The notes beneath the pieces were generated by a model. That model was not told where the DNA came from. It searched no databases and worked only from the letters and a program-made list of their open reading frames with translations. Shown in pieces: positions 6,586-13,152 of a stretch of DNA of 16,938 nt (positions are counted from its first letter, which is position 1; each line of letters opens with the position of its first letter). The translations under genes were made by a program, and so were the position numbers. Location: contig CAJKMT010000039.1 of NCBI GenBank assembly GCA_905201055.1, positions 1 through 16,938 of the forward strand, read 5' to 3'. Origin of the DNA: an uncultured Sutterella sp. (lineage in GTDB: Bacteria > Pseudomonadota > Gammaproteobacteria > Burkholderiales > Burkholderiaceae_F).

Positions 6586-7510
6586 GAGAAAAAAATAAAG
6601 ATCGAATATCAACCGGACGGCTCATCATTTTTTGCTCAAGCAAAAATGCCTGACTCTGTTGCAGTGCTTCAATGTCTGACTCTGAGATATCGGCATAAAA
6701 CTGTGACCAGTCAAAAAGTTTTTCGGCCTCACTTAAATCGATCTTATGTTCTTTTGCTCCCAAGGCAATAGCTTCCTGCCGATTCTGCATTGCCCACTTA
6801 AGCGCTTCTCTATTGACTTTAGCGACTCGCTCAACCACTTCAGGATAGCGTTTGGCGAAATCTTCTCGAGCTGCCAGCACCAAATTCGTCTGAATCAAAC
6901 CTTTTGCTCGCACAAGCGCATGAAAGCCCGCTTTTTCTGCACTTAAGATGCCGCCGGCAGCCAACAGAGCCGCATCCGCCCGACCACCTAACAACGTCGT
7001 TAAGCTTGCAGGTAAATTCATTGAAACCCATTTCACATCTTGAAGCTTCATGTCAGACTGCGCCAACGCCGCACTCAGCAAATGATGCAGCACCGTTCCT
7101 TTGGGACCGACCACTTCTTTGCCTTTGAGCTCTGCAACCGTTTGGATATCAGGCTTTGCCATGATGGCAAAAGTCTCATCCGGATGAGCCACACCATCCA
7201 CAATAACGATGCGGTTGCCGGCCGAATTGGCAATCAGCAGAGTGCTCGTGTTCATCGCAGCGACCATATCAATTTCTCCGGCTGCCATTCCGCGAACCTG
7301 ATTGAGCCCCGCTTTGATAGGAATCCAATTGATTTTGATGCCCTCTTTCTCAAACTCCTTCTCTAAAAGACCGTGAGCCTTCATCACCATGTTTTGGATA
7401 TTGAAAGGCGCCTTTACATACGTGATATTAAGTTCCTGCGGCCACTGCTGGGCATGCGCAGCCACTGCAAAAAAGGCTGAACAGAAAAGAAAGAGAAATC
7501 GGCGAATCAT
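6575..7510 (-). CDS. NMT1/THI5-like ABC transporter substrate-binding protein
   Basis: This is a periplasmic binding protein of the sulfonate/nitrate/THI5-like (SsuA, NMT1) type. The 311 residues open with a signal peptide: MIRR, a hydrophobic run, and an AHA site predicted to be cut after residue 20. The mature part begins with ELNITYVKAPFNIQNMV, and has a typical QVRGMAAGEIDMVAAMN segment and LKGKEVVGPKGTVLHHLL. The start codon overlaps the permease stop by four bases (ATGA), so the two are translationally coupled and it is the last gene of the efflux operon. Such proteins usually feed an importer, but no importer permease or ATPase of that family is in the window. Its ligand is unknown; it might gather a compound in the periplasm for the pump, or sense it. 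Confidence 0.85.
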   Translation of the reverse strand: MIRRFLFLFCSAFFAVAAHAQQWPQELNITYVKAPFNIQNMVMKAHGLLEKEFEKEGIKINWIPIKAGLNQVRGMAAGEIDMVAAMNTSTLLIANSAGNRIVIVDGVAHPDETFAIMAKPDIQTVAELKGKEVVGPKGTVLHHLLSAALAQSDMKLQDVKWVSMNLPASLTTLLGGRADAALLAAGGILSAEKAGFHALVRAKGLIQTNLVLAAREDFAKRYPEVVERVAKVNREALKWAMQNRQEAIALGAKEHKIDLSEAEKLFDWSQFYADISESDIEALQQSQAFLLEQKMMSRPVDIRSLFFSQKE

Positions 7511-8712
7511 TCGTGTCTCACTGCTTCAATAGGATCCAATTTCGCGGCTCGTCTTGCGGGGAAATATCCGAAGATCACCCCGGTGAGCGCGGCAAACAAA
7601 AACGCAATCATATTGATACCGGGATCAAAAATGAAGGGCACGCCCATCGTGGTTGCCAAAGCAAACGATCCGATGAAAGCAATCACAACGCCGAGAACGC
7701 CTCCCATGGCTCCGAGTACAACTGCCTCAATCAAAAACTGCATCAACACTTCACGCTCAAGTGCTCCGATAGCCAGACGAACACCGATTTCACGAGTTCG
7801 CTCGGTGACACTGACCAACATGATGTTCATGATCCCAATGCCGCCGACTACAAGACTGACCGCCGCCACTGCACCCAAAAGCATCGTCATGATTTCTGTG
7901 GTACTCGATACACGTCGGGCGATTTCCTCGGTATCCAAAATCATGAAATTATCGTCGTCGGCATCAGACAACGAGCGCCGCTCACGCATCAGCAGTCGAA
8001 TGCTTTCGGTCACAAGCGCTCTGTCAATTTGCGAGTCAACCGACACCAAAATTGCGGAAACACGGGTATTGCCGGATACGCGACGCTGAAAGGTTTGAAT
8101 CGGCATCACCACCAAATCATCCTGGTCGCCGCCGATAGCCGCCTGGCCCTTACTTTCCAAAACACCGACAACACGGCAGGAAAATTGTCCCGTACGCAGC
8201 ATCTGACCAATCGCATTCGATGAGCCGAATATCTCTTTTTCAATTGTGGTGCCGATGACACAAACCGCCGCTCCGGACTGTTCCTCCTGAGTCTCAAAAT
8301 AACGCCCCTGCTTTATTTGGCGATTATCCAAAACAAAATACTGGTTGGAACTGCCGATGACCTGAGTACTCCAATTGCGTCCTTGGGCAACAACGGTCAT
8401 TGACTGCTGTCTTTGAGGAGCAACCGCTTTGACGCCTGCTATCTGATTGGCAATTGCATCGATGTCTTCCAACTTAAAGGATGGCGCGCCGGCCGATCCC
8501 CCCGGTCCCATGCGCTGACCCGGCCGAATCATCAACTGGTTGCTGCCCAAACTTTCAATCTGCTCGCGCACGGCCTGGGTCGCCCCGTTACCCACCGTCA
8601 CCATGGTAATCACAGCGGCCACCCCAATCACGATACCCAATACCGTCAGGAGTGATCGCATCGGGTTTCGCCAGATTTGCCTCAGAGCCAAAATAAATGC
8701 GTTACCCCACAT
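7507..8712 (-). CDS. MacB-type ABC efflux permease
   Basis: This is the membrane subunit of a MacB/FtsX-family transporter, which couples ATP hydrolysis in the cytoplasm to movement of a large periplasmic domain rather than to passage through the membrane. The 401 residues contain one helix near 21-41 (LLTVLGIVIGVAAVITMVTV), a periplasmic domain of about 230 residues, and three C-terminal helices near 277-300, 328-355 and 367-385. The coupling sequence SVTERTREIGVRLAIGA follows helix 2, and the C-terminus carries FPARRAAKLDPIEAVRHE, both typical of MacB. The ATPase that MacB has fused is a separate gene here, ending 2 nt upstream. AAGGA 8 nt before the ATG supports the start. Confidence 0.92.
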   Translation of the reverse strand: MWGNAFILALRQIWRNPMRSLLTVLGIVIGVAAVITMVTVGNGATQAVREQIESLGSNQLMIRPGQRMGPGGSAGAPSFKLEDIDAIANQIAGVKAVAPQRQQSMTVVAQGRNWSTQVIGSSNQYFVLDNRQIKQGRYFETQEEQSGAAVCVIGTTIEKEIFGSSNAIGQMLRTGQFSCRVVGVLESKGQAAIGGDQDDLVVMPIQTFQRRVSGNTRVSAILVSVDSQIDRALVTESIRLLMRERRSLSDADDDNFMILDTEEIARRVSSTTEIMTMLLGAVAAVSLVVGGIGIMNIMLVSVTERTREIGVRLAIGALEREVLMQFLIEAVVLGAMGGVLGVVIAFIGSFALATTMGVPFIFDPGINMIAFLFAALTGVIFGYFPARRAAKLDPIEAVRHE

Positions 8713-8714
8713 AG

Positions 8715-9410
8715 CTACATTCCTTGATCGCTTTCAATACGGCCGTCGCGGAAATGAACAATACGCTTAGCAAAGGTTGCCATTTCCGGTTCATGGGTGA
8801 CTAGCGAAACCGTGATGCCGTCCTGTTCATTGAGATCTTTGAGCAGCTGCATGATTTCAATACTACGTTTGGTATCAAGACTGCCGGTGGGTTCATCGGC
8901 CAAAAGCAAAAGCGGTTTACTGACAATCGCCCGGGCGATTGCCACGCGCTGCTGCTGACCGCCTGAAAGCTCTGCAGGCGTATGATGTTCCCAAGGCAAA
9001 AGACCAACACGGTCGAGCGCCTGACGGGCTAATTTATGCCGCTCATCCCGAGGCACACCGCGATACAGCAACGGCAATTCCACGTTTTCCAACGCAGTCG
9101 TTCTTGCCAATAAGTTAAATCCCTGGAAAATAAAACCCAAGTATTTCCGTCTCAAAAGAGCGCGTTCATCATGAGTCATTTTTTCCACCGGAGCCCCTTT
9201 AAACAAATACCGCCCTGAGGTCGGCGTATCCAGAGCGCCCACAATATTCATGCATGTCGACTTCCCCGACCCCGAAGGTCCCATCACTGCCACAAAATCA
9301 CCCTCTTCGATCTCGAAATCGATCCCCTGCAGGGCGAAAAAGGCCGCCTCACCCTGTCCATAACGCTTATGGATATCAATGAGCTGAACCAATGGGACCT
9401 TGCCTGTCAT
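8715..9410 (-). CDS. MacB/LolD-type ABC transporter ATP-binding protein
   Basis: This is the ATPase that drives the adjacent permease. Its 231 residues carry all the motifs: Walker A GPSGSGKST (44-52), Q-loop in FIFQGFNLL, signature LSGGQQQRVAIARA from 148, Walker B LLLLADEP (167-174) and the switch His in VTHEP (H206). FNLLARTTALENVELPLLY and the overall layout place it in the MacB/LolD clade. The ATG at 9410 is preferred over an in-frame GTG two codons upstream because that GTG overlaps GGAGG; from the ATG the ribosome site is 5 nt away. It starts 11 nt after the membrane fusion gene and ends 2 nt before the permease. Confidence 0.94.
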   Translation of the reverse strand: MTGKVPLVQLIDIHKRYGQGEAAFFALQGIDFEIEEGDFVAVMGPSGSGKSTCMNIVGALDTPTSGRYLFKGAPVEKMTHDERALLRRKYLGFIFQGFNLLARTTALENVELPLLYRGVPRDERHKLARQALDRVGLLPWEHHTPAELSGGQQQRVAIARAIVSKPLLLLADEPTGSLDTKRSIEIMQLLKDLNEQDGITVSLVTHEPEMATFAKRIVHFRDGRIESDQGM

Positions 9411-9421
9411 ACTCACCTCCG

Positions 9422-10690
9422 TTATTGACTGCGAAGCTGACTGGTAATGACCAAATCTCCGCTTTTGAGATCGCCGGAGATCACTTCGGTGCGGGTTCCG
9501 TCAGAAGCCCCGGTAATAATGTCCACCTCCTGGGCGTTACCGCCGCGCAAAACCCAAACGGTATTTTTACGCTGTGTTGTAACGCCGCCGACTTCCTTGG
9601 ACACTTTGTTTGATTGACGGGGCGGCCCCATCATCAAACTGTCGACAGCGCTGCCGGAGCCCTTGGATACACTCGGAGCAAACCGCAGCGCCGTATTGGG
9701 AACCAACAGGGCGTTTTCACGATTCTCCGTCACAATTCGGGCCGTTGCCGTCATCCCGGGCCGCAGCAACAACTCTTCATTGCTCACCTTTAAGTAAGCC
9801 GTGTAAGTCACCACATTCGTGTCGGACTCAGTAGGACCGTAAGCCACTTTGGTCAGCGTAGCGGGGAAATTTTTATTCGGATAAGCACTGACAGTAAAAG
9901 TTGCCTTCTGACCGGGCTTGACGACACTGACATCGGCCTCATCCACATCGATTTCCAATTCAAGTGTTCTCAGGTCACTGGCCAGGGTTAAAAGTTCGAC
10001 AGCCTGCAATGAGGCGGCCACTGCATAGCCGGGCTCCACCGAGCGGGCAAGCACCACACCGTCAATGGGAGAGGAGATATAGGCCTTGGTCAAGTCGGTT
10101 TGCGCAGTTTCAAGCTCAGCCTGTGCCGTCTGGATCTGAGCCGCGGCAGTATCTACCGAGGCTTGAGCACGTGCGACAACAGCCGCCTGTTCATCAAGTT
10201 CAGTTTGCGCAGGAGTCTTGCCCCCAGAAAGTTTTCGGACATTTAAGAGTCTCTTATATTTTGCGTTTGCCTCATTCAAAGTCGCAACGGCTTCCTTTTG
10301 CGCAGCCTGAGCACTGGCCAATGCCGCTTTGGCTTTTTCAACGGAGGCTTTCAGTTTCGCCGTATCCAATTCAATCAGCACCTGGCCGTGCTTAATCGGA
10401 TCGTTCACGTCAACAAGGACATTCTCAACAATACCTGAGAGCTCTGAGCCGATCGTCACCTTCTGCTCAGCCTCAAGCGTACCGTTAGCCGTCACCTCAA
10501 CCTGCAAAACACCTTGTGTAACTGCCTCTGTTAAGTAGCGCGGCCCGGCCTCTTTGCTGCCCAGCCACCACGAAAACGCAGCCACCACCGCAACGCAGGC
10601 CGCACCAAGCGCCCATTTTTTACGCCTGCTCATTGGCTGAGCATCGCCATCACCCAACAGAGCTTTGATTTTTTCTTTTTCGTTACTCAT
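9422..10690 (-). CDS. MacA/HlyD-type periplasmic membrane fusion protein
   Basis: The adaptor links the inner-membrane pump to the outer-membrane channel. The ATG at 10690 (MSNEKEKIKALL) has AAGGGA 7 nt upstream, and the reading overlaps the outer-membrane factor's end by eight bases; longer in-frame starts lie inside that gene. The 422 residues have an N-terminal anchor helix (26-44), a lipoyl-like half around 70-110, an alpha-helical hairpin of about 112-206 rich in Ala, Gln and Glu, the second lipoyl half SSPIDGVVLARSVEPGYAV, and the beta-barrel and membrane-proximal domains. At the hairpin tip the usual short motif is extended: LLNVRKLSGGKTPAQTELDE, with GGKTPAQ near 156-162 before the conserved LD. 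This might affect which channel it fits. It is the second gene of the operon. Confidence 0.92.
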   Translation of the reverse strand: MSNEKEKIKALLGDGDAQPMSRRKKWALGAACVAVVAAFSWWLGSKEAGPRYLTEAVTQGVLQVEVTANGTLEAEQKVTIGSELSGIVENVLVDVNDPIKHGQVLIELDTAKLKASVEKAKAALASAQAAQKEAVATLNEANAKYKRLLNVRKLSGGKTPAQTELDEQAAVVARAQASVDTAAAQIQTAQAELETAQTDLTKAYISSPIDGVVLARSVEPGYAVAASLQAVELLTLASDLRTLELEIDVDEADVSVVKPGQKATFTVSAYPNKNFPATLTKVAYGPTESDTNVVTYTAYLKVSNEELLLRPGMTATARIVTENRENALLVPNTALRFAPSVSKGSGSAVDSLMMGPPRQSNKVSKEVGGVTTQRKNTVWVLRGGNAQEVDIITGASDGTRTEVISGDLKSGDLVITSQLRSQ

Positions 10691-12101
10691 CAGCATTTCC
10701 CTTGTCTTGAGTTCCTTCGGGAACCCATCCGCCCCCAAGGGCACGATATAAATCAATATGCGCCATTGCCCAATCGGCCTGATTACTGACTTCGTTATCC
10801 TGAGCCGTGAGCCACGAGCGCTGAGTGGTCAGAACCGTTTGATAATCTTCCAAGCCGCTGGAATACTGCTGCAAAGCGAGCTGCGCCGCCAGCTGCGAGC
10901 TTTCCGTAGCCGTTTTTAAAGACATCTTCTTAGCGGCACTTGAGCGGATCCCCGATAGGGCATTTTCAGTTTCTTCCAGAGCGCCCACCAACGTTTCGGT
11001 GTACTGGGCCTGGGCTCGATCAAGCTGCGCCTTTTGCTCTTCAGTACCCGCGACAACATCGCCCCAGTTTAAAAACGGCATGGACAGAGCTCCCACCAAC
11101 GCACCAATCCCTGTACCGCTGGCTCCTAAAGCCCCCACGGTTGCTGCCGCAGTTCCGATCGTTCCGGAAAGAGACAGCGACGGGAAGTAGTCAGCCTGAG
11201 CAACCCTGACATTTTCCATAGCCGCACGGACTGTTTCTTTAGCCGCCAGCACGTCTGGTCTCAACGAAATCACATCTGCCGGAATTGATACCGCCAGATT
11301 TTCCGGTGGGGTAGGAATCTTTCCCGCCGGCAGGTCTTGAATCGTTTTCAGTGGTAATACAGTCAGACGCGACAGGGCCGTTTCATACTGCAAAATGTTG
11401 TGCATATTGGTAGCGATACTTGCCTTGGCGTTTTCAAACTGAGCATTTGCCTGCTCATAGTCGGTCGCTGAAACCAACCCAGCCTGATAGCGCCATTGCG
11501 TCAAATTTTTAGCCTCTTCGTAAGACTTCACGCTTTGACGGGCAATATCCAGGCGAATCTGTGCCAGTCTGAGATTGACATAAGTGTTGGCCACTTCACT
11601 CGTCATTGCGCTTTTTGTATCTTCAAGGCTCAATTCAGAAGCATGCGCGCTGGCTTGAGCCGCACGTCGAGCAGAAATATCCCGACCGCCGAAACTCAAT
11701 GTCCACCCTGCAGAGGCATCAGCCCCGAAGCTGTCGGTTGAGGAATTGTTTCGACGATTTCGTGCTCCGTCAGCACCTAGAGTGAATGTCGGGAAAAGCT
11801 GAGAGGTCGTTGATGTCAGCGAAGCCATAGCAGAGCGCAGGTTCGCCTGAGCCTGTGCGATATCGGTGTTATTTTCCAAGGTGGCTTTCACTAAAAAAGC
11901 AAGCGACTCGTCGTTCCACGCCGCCCACCATTGTTGGGGAGGCTGACGCAACGATTTCGCCTCGGATTTCCCCTCTCCGTAGCTCCAAGTCTCTGCGATC
12001 AAATCCGCTTGCTTTTCAGTCAGCGAAACGGGTTGTACGGCGCACCCCGTTAACACCAGAGTACCCGAAAGGACCATTGCCAACATTAACGAATGTTTCA
12101 C
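10683..12101 (-). CDS. NodT-type outer-membrane efflux lipoprotein (TolC-like channel)
   Basis: This is the channel through the outer membrane for the tripartite pump. The product has 472 residues from a GTG start with AAGGGG close upstream. It begins MKHSLMLAMVLSGTLVLTGC, a lipoprotein signal with the lipobox LTGC and Cys20 as lipid anchor, as in NodT-family factors but not TolC itself. Two coiled-coil OEP repeats follow, with family signatures NADIAQ-like NNTDIAQAQANLRSA and VSLRPDVL-like ISLRPDVLAAKETVRAA. The lead gene of the five-gene operon, it is divergent from a regulator gene 197 bp away. Confidence 0.92.
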   Translation of the reverse strand: MKHSLMLAMVLSGTLVLTGCAVQPVSLTEKQADLIAETWSYGEGKSEAKSLRQPPQQWWAAWNDESLAFLVKATLENNTDIAQAQANLRSAMASLTSTTSQLFPTFTLGADGARNRRNNSSTDSFGADASAGWTLSFGGRDISARRAAQASAHASELSLEDTKSAMTSEVANTYVNLRLAQIRLDIARQSVKSYEEAKNLTQWRYQAGLVSATDYEQANAQFENAKASIATNMHNILQYETALSRLTVLPLKTIQDLPAGKIPTPPENLAVSIPADVISLRPDVLAAKETVRAAMENVRVAQADYFPSLSLSGTIGTAAATVGALGASGTGIGALVGALSMPFLNWGDVVAGTEEQKAQLDRAQAQYTETLVGALEETENALSGIRSSAAKKMSLKTATESSQLAAQLALQQYSSGLEDYQTVLTTQRSWLTAQDNEVSNQADWAMAHIDLYRALGGGWVPEGTQDKGNADE

Positions 12102-12121
12102 TTTCTTCCCCTTTTTTACTT

Positions 12122-12133
12122 CACTTTAAAGTG
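12122..12133. promoter_or_regulatory. 12-bp perfect palindrome before the efflux operon, operator candidate
   Basis: CACTTTAAAGTG is a perfect palindrome 20 nt before the GTG of the outer-membrane factor, within the 197-bp divergent region shared with the regulator gene. A second imperfect one, TGAAAAG-G-CTTTTCA, lies at 12178-12192. No strong -35/-10 pair for the efflux operon could be fixed; TTGCCA and TATAGC on the minus strand are only 15 nt apart. Confidence 0.35.
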
Positions 12134-12226
12134 TGCCATAAAAATATGTAACAATTTCATGCGCTAAAGTAATTTTTTGAAAAGGCTTTTCAGCTATAAG
12201 CCATTGGTCTTAGTGGCAAATAACAG

Positions 12227-12255
12227 TTGGGAAATCCATTACAGATAAATATCAT
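12227..12255 (+). promoter_or_regulatory. Candidate sigma70 promoter of the response regulator gene
   Basis: TTGGGA (12227-12232) and TATCAT (12250-12255) are 17 nt apart and would start transcription near 12262, about 37 nt before the chosen ATG. This favours the start at 12299 over an upstream in-frame TTG that coincides with the -35 box. Confidence 0.5.
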
Positions 12256-12298
12256 TATTATTACGATTTTATTTTTCATACGTACTGTTTCCGGTTCA

Positions 12299-12982
12299 AT
12301 GCCTATACACCTTCTTTTAAATTTACACGATGAAGTCTTTGAAGCTTTAATCGCAGATTTTCTGGTCTTCTGCAATTGTGAAGTCAGGGCTGCTTACAGC
12401 CAAAAAGATGCTTTGAACTATTGTCAAAATAATACTTTTGACATTGCGGTCGTCGATGTAAAAGGAGAGCAGGATGTTCGGTTCATTGAATGCCTCCTCG
12501 CTCTGAATCCTGAGTTGGGTATTTTGGTCCTGGTGCACGCCGAGGCTAGCGAACAGGTTATCAATTCAATTCCGCTTGCCAAAGAGCAGATTCTGAAATT
12601 GCCTACTCCCCTGGTATCGATTCTGGAAACCATCCAATTCATTAACAAGAACCAGCAGACAGCAAAATTGCAGGCTCTTAAGCCCGTTAACATCGGCTCA
12701 CTTTGCATTGACAAGCAAGGTGCAAGTGCCAGCGTTCACGGTCAGACTCTTGTCTTGACACAAACCGAATTCCTGTTATTGGATTTGTTGGCTGATAACC
12801 TTAACATGCCGGTCAGTAAAGACGAAATCTATCCCAAAGTCCTGGGGCGCCCGCGCGGTCAATTTGACCGAGCTATCGACGTGCATATTTCCAGCGTGCG
12901 ACACAAACTCCAACAACTGCACTGTGACGATCTTTGCATCGAAAGCGTGCGAGGCGTGGGCTATCAGCTGCGTGAACTCTGA
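12299..12982 (+). CDS. OmpR-type winged-helix response regulator with atypical receiver
   Basis: The 227-residue protein has a receiver-like domain (about 1-115) and an OmpR/PhoB winged-helix DNA-binding domain (about 131-226) with LTQTEFLLLDLLADN and the signature FDRAIDVHISSVRHKL. In the receiver the phospho-acceptor position D53 (IAVVDVK) and a K100 are present, but the acid pocket VDDD is replaced by LNLH, and the usual T/S at the end of strand 4 is H80. So it probably does not respond to phosphorylation in the normal way, or senses something else. No histidine kinase gene is in the window. Divergent placement suggests it controls the efflux operon, which is inference. The upstream in-frame TTG start is rejected; no clear ribosome site precedes the ATG. 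Confidence 0.8.
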   Translation: MPIHLLLNLHDEVFEALIADFLVFCNCEVRAAYSQKDALNYCQNNTFDIAVVDVKGEQDVRFIECLLALNPELGILVLVHAEASEQVINSIPLAKEQILKLPTPLVSILETIQFINKNQQTAKLQALKPVNIGSLCIDKQGASASVHGQTLVLTQTEFLLLDLLADNLNMPVSKDEIYPKVLGRPRGQFDRAIDVHISSVRHKLQQLHCDDLCIESVRGVGYQLREL

Positions 12983-13021
12983 TTCAGGGAAATCCCTCAA
13001 TTTCGGCTGATTTTCTGTCCC

Positions 13022-13051
13022 TTTTGCGATAAATACGGCAATTTTTGCGAT
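13022..13051 (+). repeat. Two TTTTGCGAT direct repeats upstream of the EF-G-like gene
   Basis: TTTTGCGAT occurs at 13022-13030 and 13043-13051, starts 21 bp apart (two helical turns), inside the 170-bp intergenic region. The same face of the helix would be presented to a bound protein. No protein is known to me that recognises this word. Confidence 0.35.
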
Positions 13052-13113
13052 TTTTATCAAATTCTGGTCTTTTCTTTTAACTTCCCCCGAATAAAAAGCG
13101 CAAAATAGATTTG

Positions 13114-13136
13114 TTGACTTTTTATTATTCAGTCAA
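13114..13136. promoter_or_regulatory. Inverted repeat before the EF-G-like start
   Basis: TTGACT (13114-13119) and AGTCAA (13131-13136) are inverted arms 11 nt apart, ending 4 nt before the AGGGGG ribosome site. It could be an operator or a small mRNA hairpin. TTGACT also looks like a -35 box, but no -10 fits downstream of it. Confidence 0.3.
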
Positions 13137-13152
13137 ATTAAGGGGGATTATC

